The notes under the pieces were generated by a model. The model saw nothing but the letters and a program-made list of their open reading frames with translations. It was not told the origin of the DNA and did not search any database. A DNA stretch of 64,000 bases from Oceanicola granulosus HTCC2516 (GTDB taxonomy: Bacteria > Pseudomonadota > Alphaproteobacteria > Rhodobacterales > Rhodobacteraceae): the NCBI RefSeq assembly GCF_000153305.1, contig NZ_CH724107.1:1189173-1253172 (forward strand). The letters run 5' to 3'. Position numbers and translations under genes: made by a program. Every line of letters starts with the position of its first letter. Positions within the stretch are counted from its first letter, which is position 1. Shown in pieces: positions 51,540 to 60,738 of the stretch.

Positions 51540-54116
51540 ATGAGCACCGATGAGCGCACGATCCACCTGAAGGACTACGCGCCGTTCCCGTGGCTGGTGG
51601 AGCGGGTCGACCTGACCTTCCGCCTGTCGCCCGACGCCACCCGGGTGCTGTCGCGCGTCGCCTTCCGCCCCAACCCCGACAGCGCCGGCGGGCCGTTCTT
51701 CCTGCACGGCGAGGGCCTGCGGCTGATCTCGGCGGCGGTCGACGGCACGCTGGTGACGCCCGAGGTCACGCCCGAGGGGCTGACCTGCGCGGTGCCCGAC
51801 GGGCCGTTCCTGTGGGAGTGCGAAGTGGAGATCGCGCCGTCGGCGAACACCGCGCTCGAGGGGCTGTACATGGCCGGCGACATGTTCACGACCCAGTGCG
51901 AGGCCGAGGGCTTCCGCAAGATCACCTACTACCCCGACCGCCCCGACGTGATGGCGCCGTTCCGGGTGCGCATCGAGAGCGACCTGCCGGTGCTGCTCTC
52001 CAACGGCAACCCCGTCGCCTCGGGCACCGGCTTCGCCGAGTGGGACGACCCGTGGCCCAAGCCCGCCTACCTGTTCGCGCTGGTCGCGGGCGAGCTCGTC
52101 GCGGTGCGCGACAGCTTCACCACCCGCTCGGGTCGCGAGGTGGCGCTGGCGGTGTGGGTGCGGCCGGGCGACGAGGGGCGCTGCGACTGGGCGCTGGAGT
52201 CGCTCAAGGCGTCGATGGCGTGGGACGAGGCCGTTTACGGACGCGAGTACGACTTGGACATTTTCAACATCGTGGCCGTCGACGACTTCAACGCGGGCGC
52301 GATGGAGAACAAGGGCTTGAACATTTTCAACTCCGCCCTCGTCCTCGCCTCTCCCGAGACGGCGACCGACCGCGACTACGAGCGCATCGAGGCGGTGATC
52401 GCGCACGAGTACTTCCACAACTGGACCGGCAACCGCGTCACCTGCCGCGACTGGTTCCAGCTGTGCCTGAAGGAGGGCCTCACGGTCTACCGCGACCAGC
52501 AATTCACCTCCGACACCCGCTCCGCCCCGGTCAAGCGGATCGAGGACGCGCTGCTCCTGCGCTCGCGCCAGTTCCGCGAGGACGGCGGTCCGCTGGCGCA
52601 CCCGGTGCGGCCGGAGAGCTTCGTGGAGATCAACAATTTCTACACGATCACCGTGTATGAGAAGGGGGCCGAGCTGGTCGGGATGCTCAAGCGGCTGGTC
52701 GGCGACAATGCCTGGCGGGCGGGCTGCGATCTCTACTTCGAGCGGCATGACGGGCAGGCCGTGACGATCGAGGACTGGCTGGCGGCATTCTCCGACGTCA
52801 CCGGCCGCGACCTGTCGCAGTTCCAGCGCTGGTATGCGCAGGCCGGCACACCGCGTCTTGCGGTCGAGGAAGCGTGGGACGGCGCGAAGCTGACGCTGAC
52901 CTTCCGGCAGGCCACCCCGCCGACGCCGGGCCAGCCCGAGAAGGCGCCGGTGGTGATCCCCGTCGCGCTCGGGCTGCTGCACCCCGACGGGGGCGAGCTG
53001 ATGGGAACGACGCTGGTCGAGGTGAACGAGGCCGAGCAATCCGTCACCTACGACGTCGCAGACCTCGCCCGCCGCACCGGGCGCGAGGTGGCGCGGCCGG
53101 TGCCGTCGGTCCTGCGCGGCTTCTCCGCGCCGGTGGCGCTCGACTACCCGCGCTCCACCGAGACGCATGCCTTCCTGCTCGCGCACGATACCGACCCGTT
53201 CAACCGCTGGGAGGCCGGGCGCAGCCTCGCCCGCACGGTGCTCGCCGCCGAGGCGACGGGCGCCCGGGCCGACCGCGCGCCGCTCTTCGCCGGCTACCGC
53301 GCGGTGCTGCAGGACCCGTCGCTCGATGCGGCCTTCAAGGCGCTGGTCCTCGCCCTGCCCTCCGAGGACGACATGGCCCAGACGCTCCACGCCGCCGGCC
53401 ACACCCCCGACCCGCTGGCGATCCACGCCGCCGCCGAGGCCGTGCGTGACGCCACCGCCCGCGAGCTCGAGCCGCTGCTGGCGCAGACCCACCGCGCGAA
53501 CCAGGTCCCCGGCCCCTACCGGCCCGACGCCGCCTCGGCCGGGCGGCGCAGCCTCGCCAACAGCTGCCTCGCCCTGCTGTCGCGCACCGACGGCGGCGAG
53601 CGGGCGCGCCGGCAGTTCGCCGAGGCCGACAACATGACGCAGTCGCTGGCTGCCCTCGCGAGCCTGCTGACCATCGGCGACGGCCTCGCCGAGCTCGCCA
53701 CCTTCGGCGAGCACTGGGCCGACGACCGGCTCGTGATGGACAAGTGGTTCGCGCTGCAGGTCGCCTGCGCCGCCCCCGAGGACGCCGCCGCCACCGCCGA
53801 GCGGCTGACCAGGCACCCTGCGTTCCACTGGAAGACGCCGAACCGCTTCCGCGCCGTCTTCTCCAGCCTCGCGGGCAACGCCGCCGGCTTCCACGCCCCC
53901 TCCGGCGCCGCCTACGAGCTGCTCGCTGACTGGCTGATCCGCCTCGATCCGGTCAACCCGCAGGTCGCCGCCCGCAGCGTCGCCGCCTTCGACAGCTGGC
54001 CGCGCTACGACGCCGCGCGGCAGGAGCGGATGCGCGCGGCCCTCGGACGGATCGCGGCGACGCCGGGCCTCAGCCGCGACACCGCGGAAATGGTGAGCCG
54101 CATCCTCGGCGACTGA
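51540..54116 (+). CDS. pepN: Aminopeptidase N (M1 family)
   Basis: This 858-residue zinc peptidase removes N-terminal residues from peptides in the cytoplasm. The substrate-recognition GAMENKGLNIF motif and the zinc motif HEYFHNWTGNRVTCRDWF with the downstream glutamate in LKEGLTVYRDQQF are intact. Length and the C-terminal helical domain (residues ~550-858) agree with E. coli-type PepN. GGCGAGG lies before the ATG. Confidence 0.97.
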   Translation: MSTDERTIHLKDYAPFPWLVERVDLTFRLSPDATRVLSRVAFRPNPDSAGGPFFLHGEGLRLISAAVDGTLVTPEVTPEGLTCAVPDGPFLWECEVEIAPSANTALEGLYMAGDMFTTQCEAEGFRKITYYPDRPDVMAPFRVRIESDLPVLLSNGNPVASGTGFAEWDDPWPKPAYLFALVAGELVAVRDSFTTRSGREVALAVWVRPGDEGRCDWALESLKASMAWDEAVYGREYDLDIFNIVAVDDFNAGAMENKGLNIFNSALVLASPETATDRDYERIEAVIAHEYFHNWTGNRVTCRDWFQLCLKEGLTVYRDQQFTSDTRSAPVKRIEDALLLRSRQFREDGGPLAHPVRPESFVEINNFYTITVYEKGAELVGMLKRLVGDNAWRAGCDLYFERHDGQAVTIEDWLAAFSDVTGRDLSQFQRWYAQAGTPRLAVEEAWDGAKLTLTFRQATPPTPGQPEKAPVVIPVALGLLHPDGGELMGTTLVEVNEAEQSVTYDVADLARRTGREVARPVPSVLRGFSAPVALDYPRSTETHAFLLAHDTDPFNRWEAGRSLARTVLAAEATGARADRAPLFAGYRAVLQDPSLDAAFKALVLALPSEDDMAQTLHAAGHTPDPLAIHAAAEAVRDATARELEPLLAQTHRANQVPGPYRPDAASAGRRSLANSCLALLSRTDGGERARRQFAEADNMTQSLAALASLLTIGDGLAELATFGEHWADDRLVMDKWFALQVACAAPEDAAATAERLTRHPAFHWKTPNRFRAVFSSLAGNAAGFHAPSGAAYELLADWLIRLDPVNPQVAARSVAAFDSWPRYDAARQERMRAALGRIAATPGLSRDTAEMVSRILGD

Positions 54117-54189
54117 ACGCCGCGGCGCGGAACAGCGCCGGGCCGCGGGTGTTGGGGGTCGGTAATCCAGACCGGAAAAGGAGGCCCCC

Positions 54190-54750
54190 ATGCCCCGCAT
54201 CACCGACGCCAAGATCCTCGTCATGGCCACCGACGGCTTCGAGCGCTCCGAGCTCGTCAAGCCCCGCGACATGCTGCGCGAGAAGGGCGCGACCGTCCAC
54301 GTCGCCACGCCCGACGGCAAGTCCATCAAGAGCTGGGACAAGACCGACTGGGGCGACACCCACCCCGCCGACCTGTCGCTCGAGGACGTGAAGGTCGACG
54401 ACTACATCGCGCTCGTGCTGCCCGGCGGCCAGATCAACCCCGACATCCTGCGCACCAACGACAAGGCCGTGCAGCTGGTGAAGGACTTCGTGAGCAACGA
54501 CAAGATCGTCGCCGCGATCTGCCACGGGCCGTGGATGCTGGTCGAGGCCGGCGTCGTCGAGGGCCGCGAGATGACGTCCTACCCCTCGATCCGCACCGAC
54601 CTGCAGAACGCCGGCGCGCAGGTGGTCGACAAGGAGGTCGCGATCTCCAACGGCATCATCACCAGCCGCAACCCCGACGACATCCCGGCGTTCGTCGACA
54701 AGATCGTCGAGGAGGTCGAGGAAGGCGAGCACCAGCGCCCCGCCGCCTGA
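54190..54750 (+). CDS. DJ-1/PfpI family protein
   Basis: This 186-residue protein of the class I glutamine amidotransferase-like fold has the acidic residue in DGFERSELVKPRD, the nucleophile cysteine in AAICHGPWMLVEAG, and VLPGGQINPD. E. coli YhbO and relatives act as glyoxalases or protein/nucleotide deglycases under stress; peptidase activity has been claimed for PfpI. AAAGGAGG precedes the ATG. A strong terminator follows, so it is expressed alone. Confidence 0.9.
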   Translation: MPRITDAKILVMATDGFERSELVKPRDMLREKGATVHVATPDGKSIKSWDKTDWGDTHPADLSLEDVKVDDYIALVLPGGQINPDILRTNDKAVQLVKDFVSNDKIVAAICHGPWMLVEAGVVEGREMTSYPSIRTDLQNAGAQVVDKEVAISNGIITSRNPDDIPAFVDKIVEEVEEGEHQRPAA

Positions 54751-54763
54751 CCGGGCCTGCCGA

Positions 54764-54798
54764 AGGCAAGCCGGCGCGATTTCGCCGGCTTGCCTTTT
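54764..54798 (+). terminator. Intrinsic terminator after the DJ-1/PfpI gene
   Basis: AGGCAAGCCGGCG (54764-54776) pairs over thirteen positions with CGCCGGCTTGCCT (54783-54795) around the loop CGATTT, followed by TTTT. It is a near-ideal terminator. Confidence 0.9.
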
Positions 54799-54891
54799 CG
54801 GAACCGAGGGCTCATTTGCCGGGTTGGTGTGAAGCTGTTGTTGCGCAATAACGTTCGCGTGACCGACCTACCAACGCGGTGTGTGCTGCCC

Positions 54892-55758
54892 ATGAAAGAC
54901 CGTCTCGATCCGTTGATCGCCGAGCGCGCTCCCTGGCTCTTCCGCCAACGCCCCGGCGTCCGGATCGCCCGCAGCCTGCTCAACAAGGCTCTTTCCTACG
55001 ACAAGACGATCGCCATCGCGTCCGAGATCCGCGACGAGCCGACGCTGGAACTGATGGACCACATGGGCCGCATGCTGGCGCGCGATGTCGAGGCGCACGG
55101 CCTGTCGCGCATTCCCGCCCACGGCCCGGCGCTGATCGTGGCCAACCATCCGACCGGCATCGCCGACGGGATCATCCTGCAGCACCTGCTGCGCCAGATC
55201 CGCGACGACGCCTACTTCTTCGCCAACCGCGACATCCTGCGCGTCATGCCGCAGATGGAAGACTTCATCGCCCCCGTCGAGTGGCGCACCGACAAGCGCA
55301 GCCACGGCAAGACGCGCGAGACGATGGCCTTCACCCGCAAGGCCGTCGACGCCGGCCGGCTCGGCGTGATCTTCCCCTCCGGCCGCCTCGCCAAGCGCAA
55401 GGGGCTGCGGCTCTACGAGCGGCCGTGGATGGCCTCGGCGGCGATGCTGGCGCGCAAGTTCGAGCTGCCGGTGATCCCCGTCAACATCCGCGCCCGCAAC
55501 TCGGTGCTGTTCTACCTGTTCGACCTGATCCACCCGACCCTGCGCGACATCACCCTGTTCCATGAGACGCTGAACAAGGCCCGCCAGCCCTACCGGATCA
55601 CCGTGGGCGAGCCGATCTCGCCGACGGCGCTGCCGGCGAACTCGGAGGACGGGATCGAGATGCTGCGCAAGGCCACCCTGGCGCTCGGCGGCGAGGACGC
55701 CCCGACGGTCAGCCTCGTGCGGGCGACGCGGCGGCCGCTGGTGCGCTTCTACGGGTAG
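54892..55758 (+). CDS. Lysophospholipid/glycerol acyltransferase family protein
   Basis: This 288-residue PlsC-like enzyme has the acyltransferase site in IVANHPTGIADG, a spaced N-H-x4-D form of the HX4D motif, the second block in FANRDILRVMP and the GVIFPSGRLAKRKG motif. Members acylate lysophospholipids or related lipids at the membrane. The start is uncertain: ATG 54892 is chosen, while a GTG at 54859 and an ATG at 54790, inside the preceding terminator, are also in frame. Confidence 0.85.
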   Translation: MKDRLDPLIAERAPWLFRQRPGVRIARSLLNKALSYDKTIAIASEIRDEPTLELMDHMGRMLARDVEAHGLSRIPAHGPALIVANHPTGIADGIILQHLLRQIRDDAYFFANRDILRVMPQMEDFIAPVEWRTDKRSHGKTRETMAFTRKAVDAGRLGVIFPSGRLAKRKGLRLYERPWMASAAMLARKFELPVIPVNIRARNSVLFYLFDLIHPTLRDITLFHETLNKARQPYRITVGEPISPTALPANSEDGIEMLRKATLALGGEDAPTVSLVRATRRPLVRFYG

Positions 55759-55779
55759 GTGCCCGGGCCGCCGGGCGCC

Positions 55780-56604
55780 TCAGCGCTCCAGGCCCATCGT
55801 GCTGACCACCACCGCGACCTCCTCGAGCGGCCGGGACTGCGGGCGCAGGCTCGTCAGCACGGCGAGGTTGGGCTTGCAGTAGGCCTGCTCACGGGTCCAG
55901 GCGGCCATCTCGGCGCGCATGCGCGCGTTGTGGAAGGGCCCCCAGTCGCGCATCCCCCGGGCGACGCTGCCGGCGCGGCGCACCTGCGCGGTGGCGATGC
56001 GCACGGCGCAGGAGAGGTTGTCTTCCGGATCCTTCAGCGCCTCCCCGGTGCGGGCGCGGCAGCCGTAGTGGCGCGCGGTCGGCGGGTAGATCTGCAGCAG
56101 CCCGAACCAGCGCCCGCCGCCGCCCACGGCCGTCGGCTGCCAGCGGCTCTCGTAGTAGGCGAGCGCCGACATCATGCCGACCCAGAAGGCGCGGCGCTGT
56201 TCCTCGGGGTTGGCATCGTAGGCCGGGCACCAGGTCTCGATGTCGTGCGGCATGAGGTCTTCGAGCCCGCTGCCGTGCGACGCGATCGCCTGCATGGCCG
56301 CGAGGGTCCAGACGTCGCCGTCGGGTCGGTGGTCCCAGCGGGTCTCGGGGATGTAGACGACGGGGCGGATCGGCGGCTGCACCGGCGGCGCCTCGAAGTG
56401 GATCGGCACGCCATTGCTCTCGAGGAACGGCGGCCGCACCGGCGGGCTCACCGTGGCGCGCACCGCCACGACCGGCTCGACGGCGAGGGAGGCCACCTCC
56501 GCCCGTGCCGGCGCCGCGAGCCCGGCTGCGGCCGCCAGCAGCCCGAGCCCGAGGGCGCGCAGCGGGCGCGCGAGGCGGTGCATCGTCGTCGTCGGGAGTC
56601 CCAT
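55780..56604 (-). CDS. Secreted lytic transglycosylase-like protein (SLT domain), paralogue A
   Basis: This 274-residue protein has a Sec signal peptide (MHRLARPLRALGLGLLAAA, cleavage near PARA), a proline-rich linker and an SLT-like domain (residues ~110-250). The likely catalytic glutamate lies in MSALAYYESRWQPTAVGGGG, followed by WFGLLQIYPPTARHYGC and MRDWGPFHNARMRAEMAAWT. Such enzymes cut murein glycan strands in the periplasm. Cysteines in TWCPAYD, HYGCRAR, LSCAVRI and AYCKPN may form disulfides. Start ATG 56604 follows GAGGAGAG. It lies 11 bases downstream of a close paralogue. Confidence 0.83.
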   Translation of the reverse strand: MGLPTTTMHRLARPLRALGLGLLAAAAGLAAPARAEVASLAVEPVVAVRATVSPPVRPPFLESNGVPIHFEAPPVQPPIRPVVYIPETRWDHRPDGDVWTLAAMQAIASHGSGLEDLMPHDIETWCPAYDANPEEQRRAFWVGMMSALAYYESRWQPTAVGGGGRWFGLLQIYPPTARHYGCRARTGEALKDPEDNLSCAVRIATAQVRRAGSVARGMRDWGPFHNARMRAEMAAWTREQAYCKPNLAVLTSLRPQSRPLEEVAVVVSTMGLER

Positions 56605-56615
56605 CCCGTCTCTCC

Positions 56616-57197
56616 TCACTCGGCCCGGCAATAGGCTTGCTGGCTGGTCCAGTTGCGCATGTCCTCGCGCTTGGACGCCGAGTGGAACGGCCCCCAGTCG
56701 CGCATCCCGCGGCTCACCGTCCCGTAGCGCGCCACCTGGCGGGCCGCGATGCGGAAGGCGCAGGTGAGGTTGGCCGCCCCGTTGCGCAGCGCCGAGCCCG
56801 ACTGAGCGGCGCAGCCGTAGCCGCGCGCGGTGTTGGGATCGATCTGCACGAGCCCGAACCAGCGCCCGCCGCCCCCGACGGCCTGCGGGTTCCAGGTGCT
56901 CTCGTGGCGCGCCAGGGCCGACATCAGGCCGGTCCAGAAGGCCGCGCGCTCGTCGCGCGAGGCGGTGGCGTAGCCCGGGCACCAGGCGGTGATGTCGGCC
57001 GGTAGCATGTCCACCAGCGGCGCGCCCGCGCCCGTCTCCAGCGAGGCGAAGGAGGCCGCCGTCCATTGCGCGGCCTCGGGACGGTGATCCCACCGCATCA
57101 CCGGAACGTAGGGCTCCGGTTCGGGCGGCGGGGCCGGCTCGAGGACGGCACAGGCGGACAACGCGGAGAGCGCGAGCGCGAGCAGCGGCAGACGCAT
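56616..57197 (-). CDS. Lytic transglycosylase-like lipoprotein (SLT domain), paralogue B
   Basis: This 193-residue protein is a shorter paralogue of the gene that follows it. It has a lipoprotein signal (lipobox LSAC, Cys16) and then a short PEPEP linker. The SLT-like domain has the same order of motifs: VMRWDHRPEAAQWT, TAWCPGYATASRDER, MSALARHESTWNPQAVGGGG with the likely catalytic Glu, WFGLVQIDPNTARGYGC and GMRDWGPFHSASKREDM, ending AYCRAE. It is probably held in the outer membrane and works on murein. The two genes arose by tandem duplication and differ in how they are anchored. Confidence 0.85.
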   Translation of the reverse strand: MRLPLLALALSALSACAVLEPAPPPEPEPYVPVMRWDHRPEAAQWTAASFASLETGAGAPLVDMLPADITAWCPGYATASRDERAAFWTGLMSALARHESTWNPQAVGGGGRWFGLVQIDPNTARGYGCAAQSGSALRNGAANLTCAFRIAARQVARYGTVSRGMRDWGPFHSASKREDMRNWTSQQAYCRAE

Positions 57198-57555
57198 GGG
57201 AAACCTCTTGGCAGCACCGGGGCCCTCGCCCGGCGGGGAAGGAATGGCCCGACAGGTGCCCCCCGGTCGAGTCCGCGGCTATGTCATAGGCAATAGACCG
57301 CCAACCCGCGCCGACGCGGCTCGGCCTACCCGCTCTGCGGAAATCGCCGCAAGCCCCTGCCCCGCAAGGCGCGCCCGCGCCCCCGACCCTGCGTCATCCG
57401 ACGCAGCCGCCGCGCGGGCGCCGCCCCTGCGCCGGGCCCGGCCGCCGCCCCCGGACCGCCCTGCCCGCGGGCCGCTGATTCCCCGCGCGCCCCCGCTTGC
57501 CCCCCGCCCGGCCACGGCCTAGAACGCCGCAACCAATGACGCGCGGAGTCTTCCC
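57198..57555. other. Intergenic region between the lytic transglycosylase lipoprotein and gatB
   Basis: This 358-base stretch is extremely G+C-rich and has no credible gene; open frames in it read as low-complexity Ala/Gly/Arg/Pro. It should contain the divergent promoters of the lipoprotein gene and gatB. The only A+T-richer patch, CTATGTCATAGGCAATAG (57279-57296), is a possible promoter or operator site, with the interrupted palindrome CTATGtCATAG inside. Confidence 0.5.
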
Positions 57556-59067
57556 ATGCTCGACCTGACCTATGAGCCCCCCAAGCCCAAGGTGATCGCC
57601 GGCGCCACCGGCGACTGGGAGCTCGTCATCGGGCTCGAAGTGCACGCGCAGGTCGCGTCGAAGGCCAAGCTGTTCTCCGGCGCCTCCACCCGCTTCGGCG
57701 CCGAGCCCAACAGCAACGTCGCCTTCGTCGACGCCGGGATGCCGGGGATGCTGCCGGTGATCAACGAGGGCTGCGTCGCGCTCGCGGTCAAGACGGGCCT
57801 CGGGCTCAAGGCCGAGATCAACCTCCGCTCGGCCTTCGACCGCAAGAACTACTTCTACCCCGACCTGCCCCAGGGCTATCAGATCAGCCAGCTCTACCAC
57901 CCCATCGTGGGCGAGGGCGAAGTGCTCGTCGACATGGCCCCCGGCATCGCCCGGCGGGTGCGCATCGAGCGCATCCACCTCGAGCAGGACGCCGGCAAGT
58001 CGATCCACGACATGGACCCGACCATGTCCTTCGTTGACCTCAACCGCACCGGGGTGGCGCTGATGGAGATCGTCTCGCGCCCCGACATCCGCGGCCCCGA
58101 GGAGGCGGCGGCCTATGTCGGCAAGCTGCGCCAGATCCTGCGCTACCTCGGCACCTGCGACGGCAACATGCAGAACGGCAACCTGCGCGCCGACGTCAAC
58201 GTCTCGGTCTGCCGCCCCGGCGATTACGAGCGCTACCAGGAGAGCCAGGACTTCTCGCATCTCGGCACCCGCTGCGAGATCAAGAACATGAACTCGATGC
58301 GCTTCATCCAGGCGGCGATCGACTACGAGGCCCGTCGCCAGATCGCGCTGCTCGAGGACGGCAAGGAGGTCATACAGGAGACCCGCCTGTTCGACCCCGA
58401 CAAGAGCGAGACCCGCTCGATGCGCTCCAAGGAAGAGGCGCACGATTACCGCTACTTCCCCGACCCCGACCTGCTGCCGCTCGAGATCGAGCAGGCCTGG
58501 GTCGACGACATCCGCGCCTCCCTGCCCGAGCTGCCCGACGAGAAGCGCGCCCGCTTCGTCACGGAGTTCGGCCTCAAGGAATACGACGCCTCCGTGCTGA
58601 CCGCCGAGGTCGAGAACGCCACCTACTTCGAGGCCGTCGCCCACGGCCGCGACGGCAAGCTCGCCGCCAACTGGGTGATCAACGAGCTCTTCGGCCGCCT
58701 CAAGAAGGACGACAAGGCCATCGCCGACAGCCCCGTCACCCCGGCCCAGCTCGGCGCCATCGTCGACCTGATCGCCAAGGGCGACATCTCCGGCAAGATC
58801 GCCAAGGACCTGTTCGAGATCGTCTACACCGAGGGCGGCGATCCGGCCGCCATCGTCGAGGAACGCGGCATGAAGCAGGTGACCGACACCGGCGCCATCG
58901 AGACCGCCGTCGACGAGGTCATCGCCGCCAACCCCGCCCAGGTCGAGAAGGCCAAGGCCAACCCCAAGCTCGCCGGCTGGTTCGTCGGCCAGGTGATGAA
59001 GGCCACCGGCGGCAAGGCTAACCCCAAGGCCGTCAACGACCTCGTCACCCAGAAGCTCGGCCTCTGA
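57556..59067 (+). CDS. gatB: Aspartyl/glutamyl-tRNA(Asn/Gln) amidotransferase subunit B
   Basis: This 503-residue protein is the kinase-like subunit of GatCAB, which amidates Glu-tRNA(Gln) and Asp-tRNA(Asn). It shows [13 protein letters not shown], the [17 protein letters not shown] block, [16 protein letters not shown] and [13 protein letters not shown], with the YqeY-like helical tail (from ~residue 355) that contacts tRNA. CGGAG stands before the ATG. gatC and gatA are not adjacent. Confidence 0.97.
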   Translation: MLDLTYEPPKPKVIAGATGDWELVIGLEVHAQVASKAKLFSGASTRFGAEPNSNVAFVDAGMPGMLPVINEGCVALAVKTGLGLKAEINLRSAFDRKNYFYPDLPQGYQISQLYHPIVGEGEVLVDMAPGIARRVRIERIHLEQDAGKSIHDMDPTMSFVDLNRTGVALMEIVSRPDIRGPEEAAAYVGKLRQILRYLGTCDGNMQNGNLRADVNVSVCRPGDYERYQESQDFSHLGTRCEIKNMNSMRFIQAAIDYEARRQIALLEDGKEVIQETRLFDPDKSETRSMRSKEEAHDYRYFPDPDLLPLEIEQAWVDDIRASLPELPDEKRARFVTEFGLKEYDASVLTAEVENATYFEAVAHGRDGKLAANWVINELFGRLKKDDKAIADSPVTPAQLGAIVDLIAKGDISGKIAKDLFEIVYTEGGDPAAIVEERGMKQVTDTGAIETAVDEVIAANPAQVEKAKANPKLAGWFVGQVMKATGGKANPKAVNDLVTQKLGL

Positions 59068-59100
59068 ACAGGCGCGCGCTTCCCCGGTCTCTGTTCTCGA

Positions 59101-59159
59101 AATATCCCGGGGGTCCGGGGGCAGCGCCCCCGGCGGGTCGGCGCGCCGAAGGCGCGTCG
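59101..59159. repeat. G+C-rich intergenic repeat, copy 2
   Basis: AATATCCCGGGGGTCC followed by the stem CCGGGGGC-AGC-GCCCCCGG and then GCGCGCCGAAGGCGCG lies between gatB and bolA. Its core AATATCCCGGGGG ... GGGGGCAGCGCCCCC recurs in the opposite orientation at 26334-26387. It may serve as a shared terminator for the converging gatB and bolA genes. Confidence 0.6.
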
Positions 59160-59163
59160 AGCC

Positions 59164-59418
59164 CTACCCGATTTCGAGCCCAAGCGCGTGGATGCGGCCC
59201 ATGATGTCCGGCCCCAGCGCGTCGTGCACCGCCCGGTGCCGCGCGAGGCGCGACATGTCGGCGAAGGCCGGCGCCTCGATGGCGACGTGCCAGTGGCTCT
59301 CGCCGGTGCCGTCGTCGCCCGCGTGGCCGGCGTGGCGGGCGGAGTCGTTGCGCACCTCGAGCCGGGTCGGCGCGAAGGCCTCCTGAAGTCGTGACCGAAT
59401 CTCCTCGGCAAGCCCCAT
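59164..59418 (-). CDS. bolA: BolA family protein
   Basis: This 84-residue protein has the BolA fold pattern: LAEEIRSRLQEAFAPTRLEV, the ESHWHVAIEAPAF strand with histidines and SRLARHRAVHDALG. BolA proteins pair with monothiol glutaredoxins through a shared 2Fe-2S cluster. In alphaproteobacteria one BolA is linked to iron regulation. A clean AGGAG precedes the ATG. It is divergent from the J-domain gene with 74 bases between them. Confidence 0.92.
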   Translation of the reverse strand: MGLAEEIRSRLQEAFAPTRLEVRNDSARHAGHAGDDGTGESHWHVAIEAPAFADMSRLARHRAVHDALGPDIMGRIHALGLEIG

Positions 59419-59492
59419 TTTTTACTCCTCTGCCTCTTCCTTCTGCCGGTCGCTGGTTTAAACTCCCGCGTCCGACGAGAAAAGGATCCATC

Positions 59493-60122
59493 ATGCCCAA
59501 GCCCGACCCGTTCGGATTCGACCTCTCCGTATCCGCCTCCAAGAAGAAGAACCCCCGGGGCCGGCGCGGGATGTCCGGGGCCTTCGAGACGTCGCAGCGC
59601 GTCTGCGAGCACGAGGGCTGCGAGGAGGCGGGCAAGTACCGCGCGCCCAAGAGCCCGGACACGCTCGACGATTACTGGTGGTTCTGCCGCGAGCACGTGC
59701 GCGAGTACAACCTCAAGTGGAACTTCTTCGAGACGTCGACGGAGCAGGACTACCTCGACCAGGTCCAGAAGGACCGGGTCTGGGAGCGCGAGACGAAGTC
59801 GTTCAAGCGCTCGGCCGAGGAGCGGGCCTGGGCGCGGCTCGGGATCGAGGACCCGCACCAGGTGCTCGGCGAGAACGCGACGCGCAATCCCGGCAAGGCC
59901 GCGACCGGCAGCCGCCGGCTGCCCCCGACGGAGCGCAAGGCGATCGATATCCTCGACGCCAAGGACACCTGGACCAAGACCGAGATCCGAAAGGCCTACA
60001 AGGCGCTGATCAAGGTGCTGCACCCCGACATGAACGGCGGCGACCGCTCCCACGAGGAGCAGCTCGCCGAGGTGGTCTGGGCCTGGGACCAGGTGAAGAG
60101 CTCGCGCTCCTTCAAGGACTGA
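59493..60122 (+). CDS. J-domain protein (DnaJ-like) with N-terminal cysteine motif
   Basis: This 209-residue protein ends in a J domain (residues ~150-205): ERKAIDILDAKDTWTKTEI, KAYKALIKVLHPDMNGG with the essential HPD, and VVWAWDQVKSS. The N-terminal region has RVCEHEGCEEAGKY and DYWWFCREHVREYN, a C-x4-C ... C-x2-H set that could bind zinc. It is not full DnaJ, as the G/F region and client domain are missing, so it likely recruits DnaK to a special client. The AAAGGAT site and family start support ATG 59493. Confidence 0.88.
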   Translation: MPKPDPFGFDLSVSASKKKNPRGRRGMSGAFETSQRVCEHEGCEEAGKYRAPKSPDTLDDYWWFCREHVREYNLKWNFFETSTEQDYLDQVQKDRVWERETKSFKRSAEERAWARLGIEDPHQVLGENATRNPGKAATGSRRLPPTERKAIDILDAKDTWTKTEIRKAYKALIKVLHPDMNGGDRSHEEQLAEVVWAWDQVKSSRSFKD

Positions 60123-60138
60123 GCGCCCGCCGGCTCCC

Positions 60139-60738
60139 TCAGCGGGGGTCGGCGTAGATCGCGAGGTCGGCCGGCAGCTCCGGGCGCGGTGGCGGCGGCG
60201 GGGGCCGGGGCGTCGTCTCGACGATTACCGCCGCCGGAGCCGGCTCGCGCGGCTCGGCGCTCTCGTGGCGGAAGATCGAGTCGCGCTCGTCGCGCCAGCG
60301 CCGCATCAGCCAGTGCGCGCCGAACAGGTGCGAGACCCAGGCCAGCGCCAGGATCGGGCTGCCGGCGAGCGCCACGGCGAGGCTGAAGGGGCCGAACATC
60401 GTGCCGTAGAGCGGCAGCACCAGCGTCCCGGCGATCAGCGCGCCGACGAAGCTGACGAACAGCACCCCCATCGCCGCCGACTTCCAGCCGCGCAGGCCCG
60501 GCTGGCCGAACATCTCGCCCGACAGGCGCAGCGCGGCCGCCGCGCCAATGGCGCCGGCGGCGATCTGCCAGAACTCGTAGAAGGTGAGCGGGTGGAGCGG
60601 TCCGCGGACGTCGGCGTCGAGCCGCTGGATGACGAGGAAGCTCATCACCGCGCCGATCACCGCCACCAGCCCGTAGGCGGCGGCGCGCGCGCGCTCCCCT
60701 TCCGTCACTTCGCCCCAACGCTGCCTGAGCGTCGTCAT
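60139..60738 (-). CDS. Conserved membrane protein of unknown function
   Basis: This 199-residue protein has about four membrane helices (residues ~20-40, 52-68, 85-108 and 115-135). The C-terminal cytoplasmic tail is rich in Arg, Glu and Pro (TTPRPPPPPPRPELP). I recognise no family or motif. It converges on the J-domain gene with a 16-base gap and follows msrB on the same strand after 124 bases. Confidence 0.75.
   Translation of the reverse strand: MTTLRQRWGEVTEGERARAAAYGLVAVIGAVMSFLVIQRLDADVRGPLHPLTFYEFWQIAAGAIGAAAALRLSGEMFGQPGLRGWKSAAMGVLFVSFVGALIAGTLVLPLYGTMFGPFSLAVALAGSPILALAWVSHLFGAHWLMRRWRDERDSIFRHESAEPREPAPAAVIVETTPRPPPPPPRPELPADLAIYADPR

Noticed and set aside
54790..54891. Upstream start of the acyltransferase gene at 54790
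   Set aside because: It would place the start codon inside a strong intrinsic terminator of the preceding gene, and the added residues are not typical of the family.
57279..57515. A 78-codon minus-strand gene in the gatB upstream region
   Set aside because: It is an Ala/Gly/Arg low-complexity frame with no ribosome site, in extremely G+C-rich DNA where random open frames are common.
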